Assembly: GCF_020531965.1 (NCBI RefSeq)
Contig: NZ_JAJAWH010000006.1
Span: forward strand, 147,779 to 211,778
Direction of reading: 5' to 3'
Length of the DNA: 64,000 nt
Source: Pseudorhizobium xiangyangii
Lineage (GTDB): Bacteria > Pseudomonadota > Alphaproteobacteria > Rhizobiales > Rhizobiaceae
Part shown: in pieces, positions 16,820-25,765 of the stretch
How positions within the stretch are numbered: the first letter of the stretch is position 1
Layout of the letters: the number at the start of each line of letters is the position of its first letter
Notes under the pieces: generated by a model
Told to the model about the DNA's origin: nothing
Databases searched by the model: none
What the model saw: only the letters and a program-made list of their open reading frames with translations
Program-made: the position numbers and the translations under genes

Positions 16820-17542
16820 CTACCCCGAGAGGAATTGGGAAATCGCCGGCACGCCGCATCGGGTCAGGAATTCCTCGGTGGTCGCCTGAACGATCACTTC
16901 TCCTTCGTCAATGAAAACCACATTCGTCGCCAAACGCTTCAGTTCGTCCGGATCATGAGTAACGATGAGGATCGTGGCTTTCGTCTGCTCGTGGAGCCGC
17001 AGAAGCATCGAAGCCATGCTGAACCGCAGGCCAGGATCGAGAGCGGCAAAAGGCTCATCCATCAGCAGGACCGGCCTTTCCCGCACAAGCGCGCGTGCGA
17101 AGGCCACCCGTTGCCGCTCCCCGCCTGAAAGCGAGGCTGGCATTCGTCGTTCCATGCCGGTCAGGCCCACCTCGGCCAGCGATCTTGAGACTGCTTCGCG
17201 GTCCTGCTCGGTCAATTTGAGCGACGGATTGATGCCGAGCCCGATATTGGTGAACACATCGAGATGGCCGAACAGGTTGTTGTCCTGGAAGACCAAAGAA
17301 ACCGGCCGTTCAGAGGGGTGTCGATCCGTCAGATCCTTGTCATCGAACAAGACCTTGCCTGCATCCGGGGTTTCGAACCCCGCAATCAGATTGAGCAGGG
17401 TCGACTTACCTGAGCCGGACGGTCCGCTGATCGCAGTTATTGTCCCTGCCGCGAAGCTGCAATCGAAGCGAAGCTGTGTGTCGCCCAGCGTCAGCAACAC
17501 GCTGTCCAGTCGTATTTGCGGCGCTTGGTTACCTGCCGGCAT
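16820..17542 (-). CDS. thiQ: Thiamine ABC transporter ATP-binding protein ThiQ
   Basis: Cytosolic ATPase of the thiamine/TPP importer, 240 residues. Walker A GPSGSGKST, Q-loop VFQDNNLFGHL, signature LSGGERQRVAFARAL, Walker B VLLMDEPFAALD and the switch histidine in VTHDPDEL are all present. The start overlaps the end of thiP by 14 bp, so the genes are translationally linked. This is the last gene of a thiB-thiP-thiQ operon led by a TPP riboswitch. Confidence 0.95.
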   Translation of the reverse strand: MPAGNQAPQIRLDSVLLTLGDTQLRFDCSFAAGTITAISGPSGSGKSTLLNLIAGFETPDAGKVLFDDKDLTDRHPSERPVSLVFQDNNLFGHLDVFTNIGLGINPSLKLTEQDREAVSRSLAEVGLTGMERRMPASLSGGERQRVAFARALVRERPVLLMDEPFAALDPGLRFSMASMLLRLHEQTKATILIVTHDPDELKRLATNVVFIDEGEVIVQATTEEFLTRCGVPAISQFLSG

Positions 17543-19160
17543 GCTTGCTCCTGTCAGTGCCGATTCCGGACGTCCCGATAAATGTCAGCGCGAGGCATAC
17601 GATGCCAAGAATGAGTGCCAGACCATCCGCGTCCGCGGTCCTGTAACTTGAGAGCCGGCGGTACAGTAGCCACGGCAGCGTGACGAAGTCATTCGAGCCG
17701 AACAGCGCCACCGCTCCCAGATCTCCCAATGACAATGCCATGGCGAAGGAAAGGGCCAGAAGCACAGGCCGCAGCAAGACAGGCCGGTCGATCCGCAAGA
17801 GCTTTGCGATGCCGCCAATCCCCAGGCTGGCGGTCAGGCGCGCAGTGCGTCGCCAGTGCTCGCCAATCGCAGGCTCAAGAACCCGCATGACGAAGGGTAG
17901 CGCCATCAGGGCGTTTATCGCGACGACCAGATATGGTGCCATTCGGGTCACGTCACCCCATGGTCTCAGCAGAAAGAACCATCCGGTTCCCAACACCACT
18001 GGCGGCACCAGAAGCACGAGCGAAGAGGTGGCGGCAAGAACGGTAGAAAACATGCGCGCAGTCTTGCCTGACTGTTTCTGGTCGCCAATAGCTATGCGTG
18101 CTGAAATGATTGCAATTGCAATCATGACCGACACGACGCCGGACGACAGGGCGATTGCGGCGCTGGTCGATGCCGCCTCCAGGAAGGCTGGGCTCATTAC
18201 CAGCCTTGGCAGGTCCGCCTGCAGCCCTGCGGCCAGGATCGAGAAGAGCGGCAGAAGGATGAAGAGGGTCGCGCAGCCGATCACCGTTCCGTCCCACAAG
18301 CGGCGGCTCCAGGTTTGTCCGTCAAAGCGTTGGACGCGCCGACCACTGGCGGGAAGGGTCTGGTCCGTGGACGGAAGCAGGCTGAGCAGGCCGAGGACAA
18401 TGGCGGTCAGCGTGATCTGCATAACGGACAGAGCAATCGCTCGTGGCGGATCGAAGTCGAAGCGCAAGGATTGGTAGATGGCCACCTCAAGCGTCGTCGC
18501 TGCGGGGCCGCCTCCGAGGACGAGGACGAGCGTGAAGCTGGTGGCGCACAACATGAAGATCAGCCCCGCGATGCCCGGCAGGATCCGTGCGAGTGCCGGC
18601 CATTCGATGAAACGCCAGATCGACCAGGGCTTCATGCCCAGTCCGGTCGCCAGCAGCCAGTATTCGCCCGGTAGCCGGTCGAGTGTCGCCACCATCAGCC
18701 TGCAGGCCAGAGGCAGGTTGAAGAAGACGTGAGCGAGGAGGATGCCGCCCAGGCCGTAAATGCTGACAGGTTCCGCAAGGCCAAGGTTCAGCAGCAGGCC
18801 GTTCAATAGGCCCTGCCGGCCCCAGATGGTGATCAGACCGAGTGCTGCCACAAGCACGGGCAGTCCCATTGGGAGCGCCATCAGCCGCAGAATCCAGAGG
18901 CGACCGGGGAACTCGGGACGTCGGGCAAGTGCGAGTGCAACGGGGATGGCGAGCGCTATGGAGAGCAATGTCGACAGGTTGGCCTGCATCAATGTGAACT
19001 GCAGAACTTTCCAGGTGTAAGCGTCGAAAAGGCTGCGGTGCGATGGCGTGGCGTCAAATCCAAGGAGAGCCAGAACCGCCAACCCGACGAAAAGCGATAC
19101 GAAGGCGAAGGCGAGAATACCCAACCCTATTCCACGCCGGTGTTCCGCTCTCGTCAGCAT
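17529..19160 (-). CDS. thiP: Thiamine ABC transporter permease ThiP
   Basis: Inner-membrane permease, 543 residues, with about twelve transmembrane helices arranged as two fused binding-protein-dependent transport domains. Each half has an EAA-type loop (for example EWPALARILPGIAGL and RIDRPVLLRPVLLALSF). A duplicated permease of this size is characteristic of ThiP. It starts 9 bp after the thiB stop. Together with ThiB and ThiQ it imports thiamine and its phosphates. Confidence 0.94.
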   Translation of the reverse strand: MLTRAEHRRGIGLGILAFAFVSLFVGLAVLALLGFDATPSHRSLFDAYTWKVLQFTLMQANLSTLLSIALAIPVALALARRPEFPGRLWILRLMALPMGLPVLVAALGLITIWGRQGLLNGLLLNLGLAEPVSIYGLGGILLAHVFFNLPLACRLMVATLDRLPGEYWLLATGLGMKPWSIWRFIEWPALARILPGIAGLIFMLCATSFTLVLVLGGGPAATTLEVAIYQSLRFDFDPPRAIALSVMQITLTAIVLGLLSLLPSTDQTLPASGRRVQRFDGQTWSRRLWDGTVIGCATLFILLPLFSILAAGLQADLPRLVMSPAFLEAASTSAAIALSSGVVSVMIAIAIISARIAIGDQKQSGKTARMFSTVLAATSSLVLLVPPVVLGTGWFFLLRPWGDVTRMAPYLVVAINALMALPFVMRVLEPAIGEHWRRTARLTASLGIGGIAKLLRIDRPVLLRPVLLALSFAMALSLGDLGAVALFGSNDFVTLPWLLYRRLSSYRTADADGLALILGIVCLALTFIGTSGIGTDRSKHAGR

Positions 19161-19169
19161 CGGCTGTGT

Positions 19170-20171
19170 TTACCGTCCGCTCATGGCGGCAAGCCACTCG
19201 TCGATCCATGCCTGGCGGTTCTTGGCCACCTCGGCGGGATCCATGATCAGCGTTTTCTGAGGTTTGACCAGCCGATCGAATGGTTCGGGTAATTTCTCCG
19301 ACATCTTCGCTGCCGGCATCATCCAGTTGGTGGTCGGGATGATGTTCTGGAACGCGGGTGACATCATGAAGGTCAGAAACTGCCTCGCCAGATCCTTATT
19401 CTCTGAGCTTTTGAGCAGGCCGGCCAACTCGATCTGGATGTAGTGGCCTTCCGAGAATGCAGCGGCCTGATACCGATCGGTTCCTTCTTCAACCATATGG
19501 TAGGCCGGGGATGTGGTGTAGGAGAGCACCATAGGCACTTCGCCCTTGGTGAAAAGTCCATAGGCTTCGGACCAACCGGGCGTCACCGTCAGGACGCGCC
19601 CTCTGAGTTTCTCCCAGGCTTCCGGCGCCTTATCGCCGTAGACGGACTTCATCCACAACAGCAAGCCAAGCCCGGGCGTCGAGGTGCGCGGGTCCTGAAT
19701 AGCTATCTTCACGGCGGGATCACCCTCGACCAATTCCCTAAGGCTCGTTGGGGGCGTCTCAAGCGCCTGGGTGTCGTAGACGATCGCAAAGTGCCCGTAG
19801 TCGTAAGGGATGAAGGTATCGTCGCTGTATCCGCCGGGAACCGTGATGGGACCCGTATCCAATCCATGCGCCTCGAACAGATTGGTAGCCTTCGCCTCCG
19901 TGGCGAGGTTCGTATCAAGGCCAAGAGCCAGATCGGCTTGTGTCGTCTCGCCCTCCAGTTTCAGCCGCGACAGGAGTGCCACGCCATCCGCAACGCCGAC
20001 GAAATTCACGGTGCAATTGCAAGTTTTCTCAAACGCCGCCTTGACCTTCGGCCCCGGGCCCCATTCTGCGGTGAAGCTCTCGTAGGTGTAGATCGTCAGC
20101 TTAGCTTCCTGCGACAGCGCGGAAGAAGCCAGAACAGAAGTCAGAAAAATGGACAGGACAATCTTCCGCAT
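19170..20171 (-). CDS. thiB: Thiamine ABC transporter substrate-binding protein ThiB (TbpA)
   Basis: Periplasmic thiamine/TPP-binding protein, 333 residues. It has a cleavable signal ([20 protein letters not shown]) and the family motifs [20 protein letters not shown] and [12 protein letters not shown]. The pattern SYTTSPAYH and the ending [19 protein letters not shown] are typical. I choose the ATG at 20171: GGAG lies six nucleotides upstream, whereas the ATG at 20177 directly abuts it. First gene of the operon, about 47 nt after the TPP riboswitch. Confidence 0.95.
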   Translation of the reverse strand: MRKIVLSIFLTSVLASSALSQEAKLTIYTYESFTAEWGPGPKVKAAFEKTCNCTVNFVGVADGVALLSRLKLEGETTQADLALGLDTNLATEAKATNLFEAHGLDTGPITVPGGYSDDTFIPYDYGHFAIVYDTQALETPPTSLRELVEGDPAVKIAIQDPRTSTPGLGLLLWMKSVYGDKAPEAWEKLRGRVLTVTPGWSEAYGLFTKGEVPMVLSYTTSPAYHMVEEGTDRYQAAAFSEGHYIQIELAGLLKSSENKDLARQFLTFMMSPAFQNIIPTTNWMMPAAKMSEKLPEPFDRLVKPQKTLIMDPAEVAKNRQAWIDEWLAAMSGR

Positions 20172-20218
20172 CAACATCTCCGTATTCGTAAAGAGGGAAT
20201 AGGCGCTGATGAAAAGCC

Positions 20219-20304
20219 GTCTAATCCCTCCGCCGGTGTTAACCGGATCAGGTTCCGCGGGTTGGCATTGCCTCTCAGCCGCGTACGCGGCACCCCGTTA
20301 GATC
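20219..20304 (-). promoter_or_regulatory. TPP riboswitch (thi box)
   Basis: On the minus strand the element reads, in order, GGGGTGCC, the Thi-box core GGCTGAGAGG, ACCCGCGGAACCTGATC and GGTTAACACCGGCG, and ends AGGGATTAG. These are the conserved blocks of the thiamine pyrophosphate riboswitch. It lies in the thiB leader and would lower transporter expression when TPP is plentiful. No clear terminator follows, so control of translation is the likelier mechanism; that part is inference. Confidence 0.96.
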
Positions 20305-20311
20305 AGGCGAA

Positions 20312-20340
20312 GATGTAGCGAGCGATGTCACACTTGGCAA
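20312..20340 (-). promoter_or_regulatory. Possible sigma-70 promoter of thiBPQ
   Basis: TTGCCA (20340-20335) and TACATC (20317-20312) are separated by 17 nt, directly before the TPP riboswitch. The -35 matches 5 of 6; the -10 is weak. Confidence 0.35.
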
Positions 20341-20363
20341 GCTGTTCAGACAGGCTGTTGCCG

Positions 20364-20810
20364 TCAGTGGTGCCGCCGGAAAACCCGCAGTTCCCGCGGT
20401 ACGGCGGCGATACCTCCGGTACGGCTGGCGACAGCGAAATTGATCGACTGCTCCACGACATGCGGCATGACGGGTTTAGTCAGAACGCCAAGGGGACCGT
20501 TTTCAATCTCTTCCACGTCCTCCGGATTGCCGGTCATGAAGATAACGGTGATCCCGTACGTCTCGGCCAGTTCTCGCCCGATGCTTGGCCCCGTCCTGCC
20601 GTCGGACAAATTTACGTCGACGAAGGCAATGTCCGTTGTCTGGGCAAGCTCCAGGGCATGGCTGCGTCCACTTGCAAAGCCCGCGACCTTGAGACCCATG
20701 GCCTCGACGGTTTCAGCCACATCAAGTGCGATCAGGAACTCGTCCTCGACAATCAGGACGCGCTGATCTGCCGATTGGGCCAGCCGACGACTCGGTACAT
20801 TAGTCAGCAT
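20364..20810 (-). CDS. Single-domain response regulator
   Basis: Receiver-only protein of 148 residues. It has the acidic pocket (VLIVEDEFLIALD), the phosphoacceptor aspartate (IAFVDVNLSDG), the switch threonine (VIFMTGNPED) and the conserved lysine (GVLTKPV). There is no output domain, so it probably relays or titrates phosphoryl groups. The sequence style resembles the receiver of PhyR and related rhizobial receiver proteins. The ATG at 20810 has GGGAG at 8 nt; the longer in-frame start at 20843 is less likely. A perfect general-stress promoter lies about 70 bp upstream, linking it to that regulon by inference. Confidence 0.9.
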   Translation of the reverse strand: MLTNVPSRRLAQSADQRVLIVEDEFLIALDVAETVEAMGLKVAGFASGRSHALELAQTTDIAFVDVNLSDGRTGPSIGRELAETYGITVIFMTGNPEDVEEIENGPLGVLTKPVMPHVVEQSINFAVASRTGGIAAVPRELRVFRRHH

Positions 20811-20877
20811 TGGGTGTCTCCCGGGTTTAGTTGCCTTGGCCACCAGTTTAGCCGTACCAGATCGATACTGCTGACCG

Positions 20878-20902
20878 AACGGCTCCCGGGATCTATTGTT
20901 CC
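20878..20902 (-). promoter_or_regulatory. EcfG/RpoE2-type general-stress promoter for response regulator
   Basis: Minus strand: GGAAC (20902-20898), 16 nt, CGTT (20881-20878). Exact pattern; predicted start near 20870, giving a leader of about 60 nt before the response-regulator ATG. Confidence 0.75.
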
Positions 20903-20959
20903 GGATCGTTACACCAAGGCTGCGGTTAAACGGCTGGTATGGCTAACGAACCGTTAAGC

Positions 20960-22783
20960 TTAACCCTCCAGCTCCTCACGCAGCATTTCCAGCTCAAGCC
21001 ACTCCTCTTCCATGCCCATCAGCTTTTCACGAAGCTTTTCCAGCTCAGCGGCCAAGCGGTTGAACGTGCCGGGGTCCTTCGTGAAAAGATTGGGATCCGC
21101 CATTTTCTCTTCTCGTGCGGCGATATCGGCTTCTGCCTTCGCCATCTCTTTCGGAAGGTTTTCCAACGCGAACTTCTGCTTGAAGGATAGCTTGCCTTTT
21201 GCTTTTGCGGGCTCGACCGACGGCGATGATGCTTCGCTCCTGGCCTTTTCCTGTTTCTCAGCGTGCCGCCGTTCCTCCTGCGCACCTTTCCGCTGTGCCA
21301 GCATGTCGGTGTAGCCGCCGGCATATTCGACCCAGCGGCCATCGGGCGCATCCGGGACCGCAGGGGCGATGGTCGAGGTAACGGTGCGATCGAGGAAATC
21401 GCGATCGTGGCTGACGAGGATGACAGTGCCGTTGTAGCCGGCGACGATCTCCTGCAGCAGGTCGAGGGTCTCGATGTCGAGATCGTTGGTCGGCTCGTCG
21501 AGGATCAGCAGGTTGGATGGCCTGGCCATCATGCGGGCCAGCATAAGCCGCGCTCGCTCCCCGCCCGAGAGGTTCTTGATTGGCGTGCGGATCTGTTCCG
21601 GCTGGAACAGGAAGTCCTTCATGTAGCCCGCCACATGGCGCTGCTCTCCGTTGACCAGAAGGGTTTCACCCCGCCCGTCTGTCAGGTAGTGCGAGAGCGT
21701 TTCCTCGGGATCGAGGTCCTCCCGTTTCTGGTCGAGCGTCGCGATCTCAAGATTGGTGCCCAGCTTTACGATGCCGGCATCCGGGGTCAGCTCTCCCGTC
21801 AGCATCTTCAGGAGCGTCGTCTTACCCGCACCATTGGGGCCGACGAGACCGATCCGATCACCGCGATGGACGCGGAGCGAGAAGGGGCTGACGATGGTGC
21901 GCTCTTCGTAGTTCTTGCTGATAGCTTCGGCTTCGATCACCAGCTTGCCGGATTCCTTGGCTTCGGTGACGGTTGCCTGCACGGTGCCCTGAGGTCCCTT
22001 GTGGCCGCGGTAGTTGGCCCGCATGCTATGCAGATCGCCGAGGCGACGCATGTTGCGTTTCCGCCTCGCTGTCACGCCATAGCGCAGCCAATGCTCTTCC
22101 CGCTCGATGGCCTTGCCCAGTTTGTGCTGCTCCAGTTCCTCGGCTTCCAGAACCTCGTCCCGCCATGCCTCGAAGTGGGAGAAGCCGCGGTCGAGGCGCC
22201 TTGCCGTGCCGCGATCCAGCCAGACGGTGGCGTTGGAAACCTTTTCCAGGAAGCGTCGGTCATGGGAAATCAGGACGAGTGCACTGCGGGTCTTTCTCAG
22301 TTCGTCTTCCAGCCATTCGATCGTCGGCAGATCGAGATGGTTGGTGGGCTCGTCCAGCATCAGGATGTCGGGTTCAGGCGCCATGACGCGGGCAAGTGCT
22401 GCGCGTCTGGCCTCACCCCCGGAAAGGCGATTGGGATCCTCTTCACCCGTCAGGCCCAGGTGCTCGAGCAGATAGGTGACGCGATAGGGATCGTCGCCAG
22501 GTCCCAGCCCTGCTTCGGCATAAGTTTGAACGGTGGAATAACCCGCAAAATCCGGAGCCTGCTCCAGGTAGCGGATCGTGGCGCTGGGGTGGCGGAAAAC
22601 TTCGCCGGATTGTGCCTCCACCATTCCGGCGGCGATTTTCATCAGCGTCGATTTTCCGGAGCCGTTGCGTCCGACGAGGCAGATGCGGTCTCCCGGCTCC
22701 ACCTGCAGGCCCGCGCCCGCCAATAGCGGGGTGCCACCGAAGCTAAGGAAAATATCGTCGAGTTTCAGGATCGGGGGTGCCAA
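20960..22783 (-). CDS. ABC-F family ATPase (Uup-like)
   Basis: Soluble protein with two ATP-binding cassettes and no membrane domain; ABC-F proteins act on ribosomes or related RNPs. First cassette: [35 protein letters not shown]. Second cassette: GPNGAGKTT, LSGGERARLMLARMM, LILDEPTNDLD. The inter-domain linker is charged and helical (YGVTARRKRNMRRLGDLHSMR). The C-terminal 80 residues form a Lys/Glu-rich coiled coil, as in Uup. Length 607 residues. It starts 3 bp after the stop of the thiamine pyrophosphokinase gene and is probably co-transcribed with it. Confidence 0.92.
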   Translation of the reverse strand: MAPPILKLDDIFLSFGGTPLLAGAGLQVEPGDRICLVGRNGSGKSTLMKIAAGMVEAQSGEVFRHPSATIRYLEQAPDFAGYSTVQTYAEAGLGPGDDPYRVTYLLEHLGLTGEEDPNRLSGGEARRAALARVMAPEPDILMLDEPTNHLDLPTIEWLEDELRKTRSALVLISHDRRFLEKVSNATVWLDRGTARRLDRGFSHFEAWRDEVLEAEELEQHKLGKAIEREEHWLRYGVTARRKRNMRRLGDLHSMRANYRGHKGPQGTVQATVTEAKESGKLVIEAEAISKNYEERTIVSPFSLRVHRGDRIGLVGPNGAGKTTLLKMLTGELTPDAGIVKLGTNLEIATLDQKREDLDPEETLSHYLTDGRGETLLVNGEQRHVAGYMKDFLFQPEQIRTPIKNLSGGERARLMLARMMARPSNLLILDEPTNDLDIETLDLLQEIVAGYNGTVILVSHDRDFLDRTVTSTIAPAVPDAPDGRWVEYAGGYTDMLAQRKGAQEERRHAEKQEKARSEASSPSVEPAKAKGKLSFKQKFALENLPKEMAKAEADIAAREEKMADPNLFTKDPGTFNRLAAELEKLREKLMGMEEEWLELEMLREELEG

Positions 22784-22786
22784 GGA

Positions 22787-23437
22787 TCAGGCTCCAGTCA
22801 GGTCATAGGGGCGTGCAAGGATCATTGCCTTGCCGCGATCAAGCGCGAAGCTCACGGAGCCTTCGGCAACATTGGAAATGGTACGGGCGGAACCGAAGGG
22901 CAAAGAGAACCTGTGGAGCGGATAGCGGACATTGCTGATATCCAGCCCCTCCAGGTCGGAGAAGCCGATCACCGAGAACAGCGAGCCCGTCGGCAGGTCA
23001 AGGTGGCGTGAACCCGGCAGCAAGGGTACGGCTTCCTCTGTGCCCGAGGTCAGGACAACGTCAAATCCACGTTCGGCGAGGCTCAACGCATGAAGCAGAT
23101 GCTGGATGGCGTGATCACTGCGCTCGCCGCCGAGCGCCCCGACGAAGATCAACCGCTCCGCGCCACGCTCGATCGCTTCGGCGGTAGCGATTTCACCGTC
23201 CGTCTCGTTCTTTGCCGTTGGAAAGGGCTGGCGTTCGACCTGAGGCCATCTGTCGATCAGCGCCTGTGTCGTGGAGTCGAAATCGCCCACCCAGAGTTCC
23301 GGTTCCATTTGCAGAGTAGCCGCGTGACGCATGCCGCCGTCGGCTGCGATGATGCGGCTGCCTTCAACCGAACGGCGAAGCCGGTCTGTCAGGGTAAGCT
23401 CGCCACCGAGCAGGATCGTGAATGTCGCCTTTGTCAT
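22787..23437 (-). CDS. Thiamine pyrophosphokinase
   Basis: Transfers pyrophosphate from ATP to thiamine to give TPP, in the cytosol. The 216-residue protein has the family motifs IIAADGGMRHA, LWVGDFDSTT, KNETDGEIATAEA and ALGGERSDHAIQH, and a C-terminal thiamin-binding domain ending in VSFALDRGKAMILARP. The ATG at 23437 is chosen because the strand MTKATFTILLGGEL begins the domain; the open frame to 23548 adds an unlikely leader. It sits less than 4 kb from the thiBPQ importer, and the two together would convert imported thiamine to cofactor. Confidence 0.93.
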   Translation of the reverse strand: MTKATFTILLGGELTLTDRLRRSVEGSRIIAADGGMRHAATLQMEPELWVGDFDSTTQALIDRWPQVERQPFPTAKNETDGEIATAEAIERGAERLIFVGALGGERSDHAIQHLLHALSLAERGFDVVLTSGTEEAVPLLPGSRHLDLPTGSLFSVIGFSDLEGLDISNVRYPLHRFSLPFGSARTISNVAEGSVSFALDRGKAMILARPYDLTGA

Positions 23438-23605
23438 CCGCCAAGCCCATAGCCCAATCCGGTAGGGCAGGGAAAGCCGCTTGTGTAAACCGAGGCGACG
23501 CGGGAGGTAGTATATGGCGCTGGAAGGGAGGTCCGGGCACTCGTGCAAGGCACGCGCTTGCCTGCTGATTGACCTTCGCGGAAGAAGAGCCTATTTAAAC
23601 GGTAC

Positions 23606-23660
23606 TTCGTGGTGATTTGGCCGGTCGGCTTGCAGCCACGTTAAACAAGTCGCTAAAGGG
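23606..23660 (+). promoter_or_regulatory. SAM-II riboswitch (metA motif)
   Basis: The leader contains CGTGGTGATTTGGCC, GGCTTGCAGCCACG, TTAAACAAGTCGCTAAAG in order. The P1 stem CGTGG/CCACG and the 3' pseudoknot strand match the SAM-II consensus, which in alphaproteobacteria sits before metA/metX and metC genes. It lies about 70 nt before metA and should repress it when S-adenosylmethionine is abundant. Confidence 0.95.
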
Positions 23661-23683
23661 CCGCGAGAAGAGCACTTCCACGC

Positions 23684-23721
23684 GCCGGTTGCGATTTGTC
23701 GCCACCGGCTTTTTCGTTTTT
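23684..23721 (+). terminator. Intrinsic terminator/attenuator between SAM-II riboswitch and metA
   Basis: GCCGGT, one mismatch, GCGA, loop TTTG, TCGC, mismatch, ACCGGC, followed by TTTTTCGTTTTT. The stem ends about 24 bp before the metA start, so it can act as the expression platform of the SAM-II riboswitch. Confidence 0.7.
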
Positions 23722-23732
23722 GTGAGTGTGTG

Positions 23733-24653
23733 ATGCCGATCAAGATTCCCGATACGCTGCCCGCCTTCGGAACCCTGGTTCAGGAGGGTGTGCGGGTCAT
23801 GACGGAAACAGCCGCCGTGCGGCAGGACATCCGTCCGCTCCAGATCGGGCTTCTCAACCTCATGCCCAACAAGATCAAGACGGAACTTCAGATGGCGCGG
23901 CTGGTCGGCGCCTCGCCGTTGCAGGTCGAGTTTTCGCTTGTGCGGATCGGCGGCCACAAGGCGAAGAACACATCGGAAGAACACCTGCTTTCCTTCTATC
24001 AGACCTGGGAGGAAGTGAAGCACCGCAAGTTCGACGGCTTCATCATCACCGGGGCCCCGGTGGAAACACTGCCCTATGAAAGCGTCACCTACTGGGACGA
24101 GATGCAGCAGATTCTCGACTGGACCACGACGAATGTCCATTCGACGATGAATGTCTGCTGGGGCGGAATGGCGGCGATCTACCACTTCCACGGCGTGCCG
24201 AAGCACGAGCTGAAGGAGAAGGCCTTCGGTGTCTATCGCCACCGCAACCTGTGCCCCGCGTCGGTTTATCTCTCAGGTTTCTCCGACGATTTCCAGGTTC
24301 CCGTATCGCGTTGGACAGAAGTTCGCCGCGAGGACATCGTCAGGGTTCCCGAACTGGAGATCCTGATGGAATCCGAGGAAATGGGCGTCTGCCTGGTCCA
24401 TGAGAGGCAGGGGCGGCGGCTCTACATGTTCAACCACGTCGAGTATGATTCGACCTCGCTGGCGGACGAGTATTTTCGCGACGTTGATGCCGGCGTGCCG
24501 ATCAAGATGCCGCACGACTATTTTCCGCACAACGACGCCGCGTTGCCGCCGCAGAACCGGTGGCGGAGCCACGCCCACCTTTTGTTCGGAAACTGGATCA
24601 ACGAGATCTATCAGACCACGCATTATGATCTGGAGAAGATCGGCACGGAGTAG
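23733..24653 (+). CDS. metAA: Homoserine O-acetyltransferase, MetA fold (MetAA)
   Basis: Activates homoserine for methionine synthesis. The protein (306 residues) is a clear MetA-family member with the catalytic cysteine at residue 142 (NVCWGG) and the histidine/glutamate motif FNHVEYD. Residue 111 is glutamate ([10 protein letters not shown]). In this family Glu111 favours acetyl-CoA and Gly111 favours succinyl-CoA, so this is predicted to be an acetyltransferase despite the common label of succinyltransferase. The start is ATG 23733, with an adjacent GTG at 23730; no strong Shine-Dalgarno is visible. Controlled by the SAM-II riboswitch and terminator upstream. Confidence 0.94.
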   Translation: MPIKIPDTLPAFGTLVQEGVRVMTETAAVRQDIRPLQIGLLNLMPNKIKTELQMARLVGASPLQVEFSLVRIGGHKAKNTSEEHLLSFYQTWEEVKHRKFDGFIITGAPVETLPYESVTYWDEMQQILDWTTTNVHSTMNVCWGGMAAIYHFHGVPKHELKEKAFGVYRHRNLCPASVYLSGFSDDFQVPVSRWTEVRREDIVRVPELEILMESEEMGVCLVHERQGRRLYMFNHVEYDSTSLADEYFRDVDAGVPIKMPHDYFPHNDAALPPQNRWRSHAHLLFGNWINEIYQTTHYDLEKIGTE

Positions 24654-24751
24654 CTCCGTCTCCTTTGTCCTGACCAGGCTGCAAAGCTTAGCCGTTGCGC
24701 GAGGCGCGCAAATCGATCAGGTTCAGCCGGCGCTGACCAGGGAGGCATGGC

Positions 24752-25765
24752 ATGGTTGAACGGGAAGTTTTCGGGAAAACGGCGAAAGGCGAAACGGTTC
24801 ACCGCGTGAAGATCGCTGGCGGCGGCCTGACCGCGCATGTGATGACCTGGGGTGCGGTGATCCAGGATCTGCGGCTCGAAGGTCATCAGCCGCCTCTCGT
24901 GCTGGGCTTCGACAGTTTCGACAACTATCCGAAGTACTCGTCCTATTTTGGCGCTACGCCCGGACGCTGTTCCAACCGCATAACCGGTGGAAAATTCGCG
25001 CTGGACGGAAAGCAGTACCAGCTGGAACTCAACGAAAAGGGCGTGACCCATCTGCATGGCGGCAGCGACGGTATCGCGAAGCGCAACTGGGAGATCGTCG
25101 ATCTCGCGGACGACAGGGTGGTGTTGCAAATCATCGATCCGGACGGGCGCGCGGGCTATCCGGGTAATTGCACGGTCACCGCAACCTATCACCTTAAAGC
25201 CGACGGCGTGCTCAACGTGGCCTACGAGACAACTGCCGACCAGCCCACACCCTGCAACATTTGCCAGCACACCTACTTCAACCTCGACGGGCGAGAGGAT
25301 GCGCTTGGTCACGACATCATGATCGCTGCCGACGAGATTACCGTCGTTGACGACAGGCAGTGCCCTACCGGCGAGTTGATGCCTGTCGCGGGCACAGGCT
25401 TTGATCTCCGCAGGATGGGCCCGATGAATCGACAGGAAGATGGCGAGCAGGTGCTGTTCGATCACAATTTCTGTCTGTCCGAAGAAAGAGTGGCGAAGCG
25501 GTCGGTGGCGTTGGCGCGTAGCGTCAATTCCGGCGTTTCGCTGGAGGTGCGCACGACCGAGCCTGGCCTGCAATTCTACGCTGGTTTCAAGCTGGACGTG
25601 GCGGTGCCCGGTCATGAGGGACGGCGCTACGGCCCATTCGCCGGCTTCTGCCTGGAAACGCAGATCTGGCCTGATGCGGTCAATCACCCGAACTTCCCCA
25701 ATGCCGTGCTTCGACCGGGTGAGGTTCTGCGGCAGGAAACCGACTACGTTTTTTCGAAGAACTGA
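24752..25765 (+). CDS. galM: Aldose 1-epimerase (galactose mutarotase)
   Basis: Interconverts alpha and beta anomers of aldoses. The 337-residue protein has the family motifs FGATPGRCSNRITGGKF, THLHGGSDGIAKRNW, CQHTYFNLDG (catalytic His) and the late glutamate in FAGFCLETQIWPDAVNHPNFP. The start ATG follows GGGAGG at 7 nt. No sugar-catabolic genes lie next to it; upstream is metA and downstream a tRNA gene on the other strand. Confidence 0.94.
   Translation: MVEREVFGKTAKGETVHRVKIAGGGLTAHVMTWGAVIQDLRLEGHQPPLVLGFDSFDNYPKYSSYFGATPGRCSNRITGGKFALDGKQYQLELNEKGVTHLHGGSDGIAKRNWEIVDLADDRVVLQIIDPDGRAGYPGNCTVTATYHLKADGVLNVAYETTADQPTPCNICQHTYFNLDGREDALGHDIMIAADEITVVDDRQCPTGELMPVAGTGFDLRRMGPMNRQEDGEQVLFDHNFCLSEERVAKRSVALARSVNSGVSLEVRTTEPGLQFYAGFKLDVAVPGHEGRRYGPFAGFCLETQIWPDAVNHPNFPNAVLRPGEVLRQETDYVFSKN

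Noticed and set aside
21263-22726. 487-codon open frame antisense to the ABC-F gene
   Set aside because: Complete overlap with a clear ABC-F ATPase and no recognisable motif.
24643-24657. Inverted repeat over the metA stop codon as a terminator
   Set aside because: Arms of 6 bp with no T run after them.
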